Shown one piece after another: positions 19,332 through 27,492 of a stretch of DNA of 64,000 bases. The DNA lies in contig NZ_PJMQ01000001.1 of the NCBI RefSeq assembly GCF_002846335.1, positions 1,426,001-1,490,000 of the forward strand. The letters run 5' to 3'. This DNA comes from Janthinobacterium sp. 61 (lineage in GTDB: Bacteria > Pseudomonadota > Gammaproteobacteria > Burkholderiales > Burkholderiaceae_D). The position numbers and the translations under genes were made by a program. Positions within the stretch are counted from its first letter, which is position 1. Every line of letters begins with the position of its first letter. The notes under the pieces were generated by a model. That model ran no database searches and was not told the DNA's origin. It saw nothing but the letters and a program-made list of their open reading frames with translations.

Positions 19332-19538
19332 GGCTTACTGCAGTCATTCAAGTAATAAAGAAGTAAAAACCGGTTCCGGCATTTTGGCGGCATGGCAAAG
19401 GCAGTATGATGGCCGTAGTTGAAAGGTATATCGAAAAGATGACCCTTGCATTGAATGCCATCTCATTCACAAGCAGAACTGGCGGCATAAAATTGCACTG
19501 CACGGTGACATTACTGTGACTGCGAGAAGGAGCACAGC

Positions 19539-19760
19539 ATGGATTTCGATTGGCACGGCGGCGTCATTAAGCGGAACACGGTCGTTGATGCCCACTACAG
19601 GAGCACGCAAAACGTCAGGCGTTTCCTGTTTGACCAGTGCGGTCCCGCATTCAAGCTTGACCGTGATTTCATGGCCTGGATACGCGACGGCGCCGTCAAA
19701 ACCATGGGCGATGTCGCGGATGAATGGATGCGCAGGCATCATCAAGCCAGTGATGCGTAA
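19539..19760 (+). CDS. Small conserved protein (DUF6434-like)
   Basis: 73 residues with a strong ribosome site AGAAGGAG before the ATG. The sequence includes FDWHGGVIKRNTVV, RSTQNVRRFLFDQCG and FMAWIRD. I recall a similar pattern as DUF6434, a small domain of unknown function, but cannot verify it. It has no signal peptide. The upstream 207 bases are AT-richer and presumably carry its promoter. Confidence 0.65.
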   Translation: MDFDWHGGVIKRNTVVDAHYRSTQNVRRFLFDQCGPAFKLDRDFMAWIRDGAVKTMGDVADEWMRRHHQASDA

Positions 19761-19803
19761 ATAAACAAATTAAACAAATATTAATAAGTACTGAAAGCTT
19801 TAC

Positions 19804-20262
19804 ATGATGCACTCAACTGTCGTTAGCAACTGGCTCGCCATGGCGAAAGACGATGCCGTGGAGATTGATCCCGACGACATCAATCACGAAGCATTGAGCA
19901 ATATGTGGAGGTTTTCGCCCACGGACGAGGAAACGCCGCAGATCCATGCGGCGGATATCGTTGCGTTCATCGGCCAGGTGATTGCGGCCCGCAGCAGCGC
20001 ACTCAAAGGCGAGGACATGCTGTTCTATTGCTGGCACGATGCGCAATGCCGCCAACTACGGTTCAGCCTGGTGTCGCGTTCGCATGGCCGGCTGCCGTTT
20101 CGCTGCGAGTTGCGCGAAACGCAGGATCTGGCGCTGATCGTTGACCGCGTGGTGAACGGGGACTGGCGCAACGAGCACTATATGCAGGAACCGCCAGAGC
20201 AAGGGGATGAACAGGAACCGGGGCCGTTCGTCCTGCCCGTGTTTGTAGTGCCTGTGCCGTAG
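19804..20262 (+). CDS. Hypothetical protein
   Basis: 152 residues, with a second possible ATG at 19807. Predicted cytoplasmic and acidic, with WHDAQCRQLRFSLVSRSHGRLPF as its most distinctive stretch and a proline/valine-rich tail (PGPFVLPVFVVPVP). No family recognised. It ends 17 bases before the convergent oxidoreductase. Confidence 0.65.
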   Translation: MMHSTVVSNWLAMAKDDAVEIDPDDINHEALSNMWRFSPTDEETPQIHAADIVAFIGQVIAARSSALKGEDMLFYCWHDAQCRQLRFSLVSRSHGRLPFRCELRETQDLALIVDRVVNGDWRNEHYMQEPPEQGDEQEPGPFVLPVFVVPVP

Positions 20263-20279
20263 AAATCAGCGCGGCATAA

Positions 20280-21332
20280 TCACGCCAGGAAACGCCCGGG
20301 CCGGCAAGCCTCCAGGGCTGACGCTGGCTGTTCATCGACGATTTCTTCGCTGGCGAGCTGGCCCACGATGGCCGCCAGCACCACGCCCGGATGCATGGCG
20401 CATACGTACACGCTTTCGACCTGCGGCAAATAGCCGATGACGGGTATGCCGTCAAAGGGGATGGGGCGCAGGCCGACACAGGCAAGTTCCAGCGCGATGG
20501 CGTCGGCGCCCTCGAGTTCATTGCGGATCGCGCTGGCCGTTTGCTGTGCCATGGCGGCAGGCTGGTTTTCAGGCGCGTCATCCACGTAGTATTCCGATGC
20601 CAGCAGGGTCCCGTCTTCGGCTTGCCGCACTTCCATTGCATGGCTGGAAATAGTGCCGCGCACCAGGCCGGGAGGCGCCTTGTAGCGCAGGAAGATGGCG
20701 GGCGAGGCGTGAATCGGCAGGCTGGCCCCCAGTTTCTGCGCCAGCGCGGCAGTGCCTGTGCCCGCTGCCAGCACGACCATATCGGCCTCGATGACCTTGG
20801 TGGCCGTTTCCACGCCCGTCACCCGCCCGTCCTGGATGGAAAAGCCCAGCACGGGCGTGTGCGTGCGGACAGCCGCGCCCAGCGCCCGGGCCGCTGCCAG
20901 CAAGGCATGCGTGGCGGCAACGGCGTCGAGGGCGCCCTGCTCCGGCTCGTACAGCGCTTGTTCCGGCGGCTGCCGCAGCTGCGGTTCAAGCTGGGCGATG
21001 CGCGAGCGGTCTATCAAGATGGACCCGGGCGACACCCGCCCATCCTGCGTGCCATACGACAAGGCGCCATGCCAGCGCACCGTCAAGCCGGGCACTTGTG
21101 TTTCCAGCTGCCGATAGGCCTCGATGGCGCCGCCGCGCAGGGCCGCAATGGGGGCGGACCCCGCGCAGGACGTGTTAATCCAGGCAAACGAGGTGCTCGT
21201 CACGCCGGAAGCGATGCCGCCCGCCTCGACCACGGTGACTTGCGCGCCCTTGCTGGCCAGGTGATACGCGAGCGACGCACCGACGATGCCGGCGCCGATG
21301 ACGATGATGTGTTGCGGCTTTTTTCGATTCAT
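20280..21332 (-). CDS. FAD-dependent amino-acid oxidoreductase (DAO family)
   Basis: About 350 residues from the ATG at 21332; the reading from 21341 would need TTG. The dinucleotide-binding motif HIIVIGAGIVGASLAYHLASKG binds FAD. The C-terminal FAD-contacting part contains GLRPIPFDGIPVIGYLPQVESVYVCAMHPG. This is the glycine/D-amino-acid oxidase (DadA-like) fold, which oxidises amines or amino acids. The substrate cannot be inferred from context. Confidence 0.85.
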   Translation of the reverse strand: MNRKKPQHIIVIGAGIVGASLAYHLASKGAQVTVVEAGGIASGVTSTSFAWINTSCAGSAPIAALRGGAIEAYRQLETQVPGLTVRWHGALSYGTQDGRVSPGSILIDRSRIAQLEPQLRQPPEQALYEPEQGALDAVAATHALLAAARALGAAVRTHTPVLGFSIQDGRVTGVETATKVIEADMVVLAAGTGTAALAQKLGASLPIHASPAIFLRYKAPPGLVRGTISSHAMEVRQAEDGTLLASEYYVDDAPENQPAAMAQQTASAIRNELEGADAIALELACVGLRPIPFDGIPVIGYLPQVESVYVCAMHPGVVLAAIVGQLASEEIVDEQPASALEACRPGRFLA

Positions 21333-21354
21333 ATTTGCCAACTTTGAATATTTG

Positions 21355-21897
21355 TCACAGGGCAGAGTCTACCCCAGCCACCCGCAAATCCAGCGTGTAG
21401 GCATGGCCATCGACGACCTTGCCTTCCACCATGGCAATATCGGGTACGGCCCTTCCCTGCACGAAACCGCAGCGTTCCAGCACGCGGATTGACGCCGCAT
21501 TGCCATCGATGGCGTAGGCGCACAGGCTGGCAAGCTGCCATTCGTCTTGCGCCAGGGAAATCAGGAAGCGCAGCGCGGCCGTGGCCAGGCCCTTGCCCGC
21601 CTGCTGTTCCCCGATGCGGTAGCCGACTTCGGCCGTTTTAGCCTGCGCGTCTATATCCTTGAGGTTGGCGCGGCCGATCAAATGTCCGTCTTCATCGACA
21701 ATGACGCAGGGGTGCAAACGCTCCTGTTCGTGCTCGTCCAGGAATTGCCTGACGTGAGCATGGATGCCCTCAATACTGTAAAAATCGTCCGGGCGCGAGT
21801 CGATATGGCGCTCGAACCAGGCCCGGTTGGCTTGCTCAAATGCCAGCAGTGGCCCGGCGTCGTCCCGGTGCAAAATACGGATGGTGTATGTGCTCAT
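21355..21897 (-). CDS. GNAT acetyltransferase, RimJ/RimL type
   Basis: 180 residues. RimJ/RimL-like landmarks are ILHRDDAGPLLAFEQANRAWFERHI near the start, GYRIGEQQAGKGLATAALRFL (acetyl-CoA loop) and SIRVLERCGFVQG. It may acetylate a protein N-terminus or an antibiotic-like amine. It lies upstream of the FAD oxidoreductase on the same strand. Confidence 0.87.
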   Translation of the reverse strand: MSTYTIRILHRDDAGPLLAFEQANRAWFERHIDSRPDDFYSIEGIHAHVRQFLDEHEQERLHPCVIVDEDGHLIGRANLKDIDAQAKTAEVGYRIGEQQAGKGLATAALRFLISLAQDEWQLASLCAYAIDGNAASIRVLERCGFVQGRAVPDIAMVEGKVVDGHAYTLDLRVAGVDSAL

Positions 21898-22017
21898 GGA
21901 TGCTCCGAACTATGCCGGTGTGGGCAGGGAAAGGCATGAGTCTAGTGATGCGCCACCCGGCCCGTCAATCTTGATTCCATCAATCAATATAAAATGACAA
22001 ACGCTACAATGGCCGCC

Positions 22018-23205
22018 ATGAACAACGATTTGTCCGCTACTGAGGCGGCGCGCCTCTTGGGCGTCAGCCTGCCTACCCTCTATTCCTATGTCAGCCGGGG
22101 CTTGCTGGTTTCCGTCAGCAATGGCGCGGCGCGCCGCAAGCGCTATCCGCAAGAGGAAGTATTGCGCCTGGCAGCCCGCAAGAATGACGCCAGGCGGGGT
22201 GGCCAGGCGGCCGTGACCGCCATGCACTGGGGTTTGCCCGTGCTGGAAACGCAGATTTCCCACATTCTCGAAGGACGATTGCTGTACCGGGGCTGCGATT
22301 CGACGTTGCTGGCGCAGCACGCAAGCCTGGAAACGGCCGCCAGCCTGCTGTGGGACGATGGCGCAAACGACTATTTTAAGCAAGACGCACCGCCCCTGCC
22401 GCCACAGCTGGCCAGCGTGCCGGACGCCACGCCACTCACGCGGGCCATGGTCGCCATGGCCATGCCGGCGTCCACGCCCGCGCCGGCGACTACGCCTGCA
22501 AGCATGCTGCAGGCCGGCCCCGCCCTGATGCGCACCCTGGCCGCCGCCCTGCTGCAGACGGCGCCGTCCGCCCTGCCGTTGCACCAGCAACTGGCTCAGG
22601 CGTGGCAAGCCGACGCGGAACAGACTGAATTGCTGCGCGCCGCGCTGGTGCTGCTGGCCGACCATGAATTGAATGCGTCGACCTTTGCCGTGCGCTGCGT
22701 CGCTTCGACGGGCGCCAGCCTGCCCGCCGCGCTGGGTGCGGGCTTGGCGGCCCTGTCAGGAGACAGGCACGGCGGCGGCAGCGCAGCGGCGCGGCGCATG
22801 TTGACGCAGGCGTTGGCAGCGTCTGACGCCAGGGACGCCGGCGGCGCCTATTACATGAGCATCGCACCGGAGTTTGCCGGCTTTGGCCACCCGCTGTATC
22901 CGCACGGCGACCCGCGTGCCGCGTATCTGCTGGGAATCTTGGCGACGCTGGCGCACGAGCACCCGCGGCTGCATGCGATCCTGGCTGCATGCGCCACGGC
23001 GGAAGAGTTGCTCGACGCCCGCCCGAATGCCGACCTGGCGCTCGCCGCCATGGAGCTGGCTTTCGGCTGGCCCGAGGGCGCGGGCATGAGCGTGTTTGCG
23101 CTGGCCCGCTCGGCCGGCTGGATCGCGCATGCTGCCGAGCAAGCCGCCAGCGCGGCCCTGATACGGCCGCGGGCCCGCTACATCGGGCGCCACCTGCGCG
23201 ATTAA
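22018..23205 (+). CDS. Citrate synthase family protein with N-terminal helix-turn-helix
   Basis: About 395 residues from the ATG at 22018; ATGs at 21994 and 22009 are possible. Residues 1-50 are a MerR/excisionase-like helix-turn-helix (ATEAARLLGVSLPTLYSYVSRGLL). The rest is the citrate synthase fold. Catalytic landmarks are DHELNASTFAVRCV (first histidine), GFGHPLYPHGDPRA (second histidine) and PNADLALAAMEL (aspartate). The C-terminal part FALARSAGWIAHAAEQ matches the family. It may be a 2-methylcitrate- or citrate-synthase-like enzyme that also binds DNA. That dual role is inference. Confidence 0.85.
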   Translation: MNNDLSATEAARLLGVSLPTLYSYVSRGLLVSVSNGAARRKRYPQEEVLRLAARKNDARRGGQAAVTAMHWGLPVLETQISHILEGRLLYRGCDSTLLAQHASLETAASLLWDDGANDYFKQDAPPLPPQLASVPDATPLTRAMVAMAMPASTPAPATTPASMLQAGPALMRTLAAALLQTAPSALPLHQQLAQAWQADAEQTELLRAALVLLADHELNASTFAVRCVASTGASLPAALGAGLAALSGDRHGGGSAAARRMLTQALAASDARDAGGAYYMSIAPEFAGFGHPLYPHGDPRAAYLLGILATLAHEHPRLHAILAACATAEELLDARPNADLALAAMELAFGWPEGAGMSVFALARSAGWIAHAAEQAASAALIRPRARYIGRHLRD

Positions 23206-23250
23206 AAATCCAGGCTTGATTTATTACGCATACGTAGTAGTATACTTCGC

Positions 23251-23742
23251 ATGCGTACCAATACCTCCACCACCCCAGACATTCCCGATGCTGCAGCCTG
23301 CCCGCTGGGCGAGCGTTCGCCGCGACTGTTCAACTTGCTCAATCTGGCGCGCCAGAACCTGTTCCGCTCGGCCGATGCCGTCTTTACCAGCGAACTGGGC
23401 TTTTCCGGCACACAAGTTGTCGCCCTGTTTGCCCTGAAGGGCGAGGAAGGCTGCCAATTGAAGGATCTGGGACGATTGCTGCAGCTGAAAAATTCGGCCG
23501 TGACGGGTCTGGTGGCGCGCATGGAAGAAAACGGCCTGATCGTGCGCGGCCAGTCGGCGTTAGATGCGCGCGCCGGCACCCTGCACATGTCGGCCAAGGG
23601 CGGCGAGGTGCTGGCCGCCGCCCTGCCCCTGCTCGACAGCCTGAATGAACAATTGAAGCAAGGTTTCAGCGAAGAAGAACTGGCCGTCGTCGCCCGCTTC
23701 CTGCTGCACGCCTCGCGCCTGCGTTTTGCGCAGGACGTCTGA
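23251..23742 (+). CDS. MarR family transcriptional regulator
   Basis: 163 residues with the winged helix of MarR proteins: GFSGTQVVALFALKGEEGCQ, LKDLGRLLQLKNSAVTGLVARMEENGL and the wing RGQSALDARAGTLHMS. No ribosome site precedes the ATG; a TATACT -10-like sequence ends 4 bases before it, so the mRNA may be leaderless. It probably represses itself and the two genes that follow. Confidence 0.87.
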   Translation: MRTNTSTTPDIPDAAACPLGERSPRLFNLLNLARQNLFRSADAVFTSELGFSGTQVVALFALKGEEGCQLKDLGRLLQLKNSAVTGLVARMEENGLIVRGQSALDARAGTLHMSAKGGEVLAAALPLLDSLNEQLKQGFSEEELAVVARFLLHASRLRFAQDV

Positions 23743-23775
23743 GTCATCCCCACATCACCACCACAGGAGTTACCC

Positions 23776-24228
23776 ATGCACCCGAACGACATGACTGGCT
23801 TGCAACTGATGCAAGCTTTCGCGCAAGGCCTGTTTCCACGGCCCGGCATCTCCAAGACCATGCCCATGGACGCGCACACGGTGGAGCATGGCCGCGTGAT
23901 TTTCACGGCCACGGCAAATGAAACGCACACCAATCCCATGGGCGGCGTGCATGGCGGTTTCGCCGCCACCGTGCTCGACACGGTCACGGGCTGTGCCACG
24001 CACACGGTCTTGCCGGCCGGCGAAAGCTATGGCACGACGGACCTGAACATCAAGATGTGCCGCCCCCTGCCCTTCAACGTGACGGTCTACGCAGAAGGCA
24101 AAGTGATCAATGCGGGGCGCAACCTGGTCATTTCCGAAGGCACCATCCGCGACGAAGCCGGTAAAGTCTACGCCCATGCGACGGCCACCTGCATGATCAT
24201 CCGCCCCCGGGAGCAGGCGGCTGCATGA
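23776..24228 (+). CDS. PaaI-type hotdog-fold thioesterase
   Basis: 150 residues of the acyl-CoA thioesterase (4HBT/PaaI) fold. Landmarks are HTNPMGGVHGGFAATVLDTVTGCA, where the HGG loop and following aspartate form the active site, and YGTTDLNIKMCRPLP. It hydrolyses acyl- or aryl-CoA thioesters in the cytoplasm. The ribosome site is AGGAG. The next gene overlaps by ATGA, and MarR is 33 bases upstream, so it is an operon. Confidence 0.87.
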   Translation: MHPNDMTGLQLMQAFAQGLFPRPGISKTMPMDAHTVEHGRVIFTATANETHTNPMGGVHGGFAATVLDTVTGCATHTVLPAGESYGTTDLNIKMCRPLPFNVTVYAEGKVINAGRNLVISEGTIRDEAGKVYAHATATCMIIRPREQAAA

Positions 24229-24650
24229 TACGCATGGGTAACATCGAGGAAGCCTGGCACCTGCTGCAGGCGATACCCGAGTTCGACCAGCGGCGCAGCC
24301 TGTCGCAGCTGCGAGACCGGCTGCCCGCCGGCGCGCTGATCCTGATCGCGGAAGCGGACGGCCAGCCCGTCGGTTTCAAGCTGGGATATGGCGCCGAGGA
24401 TGGCTCTTTATATAGCTGGCTCGGCGCCGTGCTGCCCGCGTACCGCAAGGCGGGGCTGGCGCAGCGCCTGCTGGCAGCCCAGGAAGCCTGGGCTGCCGAA
24501 AACGGCTTTGCGGCCGTCACGGTGAAATCGATGAACCGCTACCCGTCCATGCTGCGTTTGCTGATACGCAATGGATACCAGATCCGGCTAGTGGAGCACT
24601 TTGGCGACCCGGCCAGGGAGCGCATCCACTTCATCAAGCCCTTGCCCTAA
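24225..24650 (+). CDS. GNAT family N-acetyltransferase
   Basis: 141 residues starting inside the stop of the thioesterase gene (ATGA overlap), so translation is coupled. Family landmarks are ILIAEADGQPVGFKLGYG, the acetyl-CoA loop LPAYRKAGLAQRLLAAQEAWA, and SMLRLLIRNGYQIRL. Substrate unknown. Confidence 0.85.
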   Translation: MIRMGNIEEAWHLLQAIPEFDQRRSLSQLRDRLPAGALILIAEADGQPVGFKLGYGAEDGSLYSWLGAVLPAYRKAGLAQRLLAAQEAWAAENGFAAVTVKSMNRYPSMLRLLIRNGYQIRLVEHFGDPARERIHFIKPLP

Positions 24651-24822
24651 AGCGCCACGCAAATCGCCTCCTTAATCTCATCGACGCAATTCATGACGAA
24701 CGACCCGTCTTGTACCAATGTGTCGCCAATTGTTCGCCCATGCAGCAACAGCAATTCGCCTGGCTCAAGACCATTAACTAACTCCAGCGGTTTGGAACAG
24801 CAAACTTCGATAGCTGTTGGAC
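24647..24822 (-). pseudogene. Orphan C-terminal coding remnant
   Basis: The minus strand keeps an open frame of about 57 codons ending at the TAG at 24649-24647. Its product includes ELVNGLEPGELLLLHGRTIG and DTLVQDGSFVMNCVDEIKEA. It has no start codon or ribosome site of its own and begins right after the stop of the NADP-binding reductase. It looks like the tail of a truncated gene of unknown family at the edge of an acquired segment. Confidence that it is a remnant rather than chance is moderate. Confidence 0.35.
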
Positions 24823-25410
24823 TCAATTTAACTTAATGAGGTTCTGGAGCACCAACGGCCCGCCTTTTTCCAGCAAAACACCACCCTCATTAAGTTTGCC
24901 CAATGTAAGCGGAGCGAAACCAAGATTTGCTACCAATTCCACGATAGCCACAATCGCACCGGCGTCGTTGCCCGCGACGAACATCACCCGGCGTCCGCCA
25001 CCTTCGAGCGGGTCTGAGGCCAGTAGTTTTGCTGGCAACTGGTTGAGAGTTTTGACGACATCGGCGCCTTTAAATGCGGATGCCACGATGTCGCTTGAGG
25101 CTTTGCCTGCAAGCAGTTCAGGCGGCACACCATATGTGTTCATCGCGTCGACAACTATTTTCCCCGCCCAGTCCGGCGCAGCTGCGGCGATAGCCGGGTG
25201 CGCCATGAAGGGGACGGCCAAGATGATGACGTCCGCTTTCAGTGCGTCTTCGAGTGAGACAGCGGTGACATTGCGCCCTAGCTCGGACGCCAGTGCCGAA
25301 AGTGTGGCAGGCCCTCTTGAGTTGGCGATGTTGACGGATATTCCGGAGCGGGTGAATTGGCGGGCGAGTGCGGTGCCAACATTGCCGGAGCCGATGATGG
25401 AATAGGTCAT
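24823..25410 (-). CDS. NADP-binding reductase, F420-dependent NADP oxidoreductase-like
   Basis: 195 residues opening with a Rossmann motif MTYSIIGSGNVGTALARQF and the NADP phosphate contact NSRGP. The following part, VIILAVPFMAHPAIAAAAPDW and the GADVVKTLNQLPA segment, matches the NADPH-dependent F420 reductase-like family (pfam03807). In proteobacteria such proteins act on unknown substrates. The azoreductase lies 28 bases upstream on the same strand. GC content is lower than in the genes to its left. Confidence 0.85.
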   Translation of the reverse strand: MTYSIIGSGNVGTALARQFTRSGISVNIANSRGPATLSALASELGRNVTAVSLEDALKADVIILAVPFMAHPAIAAAAPDWAGKIVVDAMNTYGVPPELLAGKASSDIVASAFKGADVVKTLNQLPAKLLASDPLEGGGRRVMFVAGNDAGAIVAIVELVANLGFAPLTLGKLNEGGVLLEKGGPLVLQNLIKLN

Positions 25411-25438
25411 GATGATTTCCTTTAATCGTGATTTATAT

Positions 25439-26047
25439 TTATGCCGCGATTGCGGCGATGTCTTTTAATGCATGGGTGACTGCTGCTTCCCTGGCATCTG
25501 GGCCAAACGCAATGCCTTCAGCCCGGATGACCGTCACATCTGTTACGCCAAGGAATGCCAGTAAACCGATGAGGTAACTTTCCTGATGCTCTATCGCTGC
25601 GGCATGGCTCCCTGCCGAGTAGACACCACCCCGTGCGGAAGCGATAAACGCACGTTTGTTCTTCAATAATCCTTCGGGTCCCGTAGCCGTGTATTGAAAA
25701 GTTTTTCCTGCAACTGCAATACGATCTATCCACGCCTTGAGCGACGTCGGAATCGACAAGTTGTACATGGGGGCGCCGATTACGATGATATCTGTGGCGA
25801 AGAGTTCATCCATATAGGCGTTGCCCTTCAAGATATCCGCCGTCAAGACTGCGTCCTCGACAACTGCGCCTTGAAACGCAGCCATGTGAGCGCCCGACAG
25901 ATGCAGGGCCGGCTCGGCCGCCAGATCACGGGCGATAATCGTGATGTCAGGGTGTGACGCTTTGTAGCGAGCAACGATCCCAGCAGAGAGTTGACGGCTT
26001 ACCGAAGCGGTGCCAAGAACACTGGAGTCGAGGTGGAGAAGTTTCAT
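25439..26047 (-). CDS. azoR: FMN-dependent NADH azoreductase
   Basis: 202 residues of the flavodoxin-like AzoR family. Landmarks are MKLLHLDSSVLGTASVSRQLS (FMN phosphate loop), GAPMYNLSIPTSLKAWIDRI and ASARGGVY. It reduces azo dyes and quinones with NADH. It probably forms an operon with the following reductase. A LysR gene is divergent from it across a 313-base gap and may control both in response to quinone-like compounds. Confidence 0.92.
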   Translation of the reverse strand: MKLLHLDSSVLGTASVSRQLSAGIVARYKASHPDITIIARDLAAEPALHLSGAHMAAFQGAVVEDAVLTADILKGNAYMDELFATDIIVIGAPMYNLSIPTSLKAWIDRIAVAGKTFQYTATGPEGLLKNKRAFIASARGGVYSAGSHAAAIEHQESYLIGLLAFLGVTDVTVIRAEGIAFGPDAREAAVTHALKDIAAIAA

Positions 26048-26157
26048 GATATGCCTGTATGGTAAGTAAATAAAAGGATGTATTGGCGTCTAGAAATGGC
26101 CGTCTGAATGACTCTATGACAGCTTCGACTTGAATTGCGAGCTTGACTGTGCTGGGC

Positions 26158-26322
26158 ATGCCCAGGTCGACACCCCGAGAATTTTCTCAAGTTGTGGATT
26201 CCACAGAGGCCTGCGAATGGGTCGAAATCGAAACTGCGCCTACCGGCAATCGCGGCTTGATTGCCGTTTCGATGAAAGACATGATGCTCCGCAATCCATA
26301 CTCTGAAAAGATGATATATTGA
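26158..26322 (+). CDS. Possible small protein or coding remnant
   Basis: A 54-codon frame from the ATG at 26158 to the TGA at 26320. The product contains ACEWVEIETAPTGNRGLIAV and SMKDMMLRNPYSEKMIY. The composition looks protein-like, but no ribosome site is evident and I cannot name a family. It fills most of the otherwise non-coding 313 bases between azoR and its LysR gene. A regulatory leader or a truncated gene are alternatives. Confidence 0.25.
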   Translation: MPRSTPREFSQVVDSTEACEWVEIETAPTGNRGLIAVSMKDMMLRNPYSEKMIY

Positions 26323-26360
26323 GATGCGAAGTATCTATAATCGAGATGGAGGAATACAGC

Positions 26361-27263
26361 ATGTTAGACGGGGTTTCCTTAGATCAACTAAGAACCTTCA
26401 TCACGGCGGTCGACGAAGGGAGCTTTTCAGCAGCGGCCCGCAAGTTAAATCGAGTGCAATCTGCCGTGAGCGGCTGGGTTAGCAGCCTTGAAGGCCAAAT
26501 CGGTGTCGTTCTATTTGACCGGACGGGCCGATTTCCCAAGCTGACGCCAGAGGGCACGGTCTTGCTGGCAGATGCTCGCAACATTGTGGCCGGAGTGGAC
26601 GCGCTTAAGGCACGAGCAAAAATGATGAGCGGAGGGCTTGAGGCGGAACTCTCTGTTGTCATTGATGTTTTCTTCCCGACCGCTGTAGTCAGCGCGGCAG
26701 TAAAGGCCTTTTCCGAGCGTTTCCCGTTCACACCGTTGCGGCTTTTTGTCGAGGGCTTGGGAGCGGGCTATCAGCCAGTGTTGGATGGCCGTTGCAGCTT
26801 AGGTATATTGGCAGCTCTTCCCGTCTCATTTCCCTCGCTGCTTAGTGTACGTCTGGGCGAAGTACCGCTCGTGGTGGTCGCGTCAGCCAAGCATCCGCTT
26901 GCTCAATTTGACAAGGAAATCCCGAAGAGTGAGCTGAGCAAGTATGTTCAGTTGGTGCTGACTGACCGTTCTGATTTGATGGGCGGGAAAGACTATGGCG
27001 TGATGTCACCCGTAACGTGGAGACTTGCCGACCTATCGACGAAGTATGCGTTTCTCAAAGATTGCGTGGGCTGGGGAAGTATGCCGCTCCACATGGTCGA
27101 ACACGATATCGATGTTGGGGAGCTAGTTGTGCTCGAGGTGGAGGGGATGCCTCGTTCCGGCTACCCTTTGTCCATGTCGGCCGTTCATCAGGCAGCCTCT
27201 CCGCCAGGGCCTGCCGGCAGCTGGTTTATTGACCAATTAAGGGGCTGGGCGGCAAAGTCTTAA
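26361..27263 (+). CDS. LysR family transcriptional regulator
   Basis: 300 residues from the ATG at 26361, chosen because GGAGGA lies just upstream and the product then begins with the regular LysR start MLDGVSLDQLRTFITAVDEGSFSAAARKL. The effector domain is full length. It is divergent from azoR and the NADP reductase. Base composition and codon use match those genes and differ from the flanking GC-rich DNA, so the three probably arrived together. Confidence 0.88.
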   Translation: MLDGVSLDQLRTFITAVDEGSFSAAARKLNRVQSAVSGWVSSLEGQIGVVLFDRTGRFPKLTPEGTVLLADARNIVAGVDALKARAKMMSGGLEAELSVVIDVFFPTAVVSAAVKAFSERFPFTPLRLFVEGLGAGYQPVLDGRCSLGILAALPVSFPSLLSVRLGEVPLVVVASAKHPLAQFDKEIPKSELSKYVQLVLTDRSDLMGGKDYGVMSPVTWRLADLSTKYAFLKDCVGWGSMPLHMVEHDIDVGELVVLEVEGMPRSGYPLSMSAVHQAASPPGPAGSWFIDQLRGWAAKS

Positions 27264-27492
27264 TGTTTCGCTGGGTCAATCAGCAAATGCCCCAATGCCA
27301 ACCCTGTTCGCCCCCTTGTTCAATTTCATCAGCGCTTTCATCAGAAGTAAACTGCCAAGCTTCATGGTCCGCTTCGGGCCGAAGCTAGCCGATTTCGCAG
27401 ATTGCGCATCGGCCATGGTAGACGGGCAGACCTTCATCAAGCGTTCCTTTCACTCCTTCTGTAGGCACGCAGCAAGGTCTTGTCGGGCGCCT

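Noticed and set aside
26158..26322. Resemblance of the small open frame to DUF397-type domains
   Set aside because: The key pattern does not align on inspection; kept only as an uncertain coding frame.
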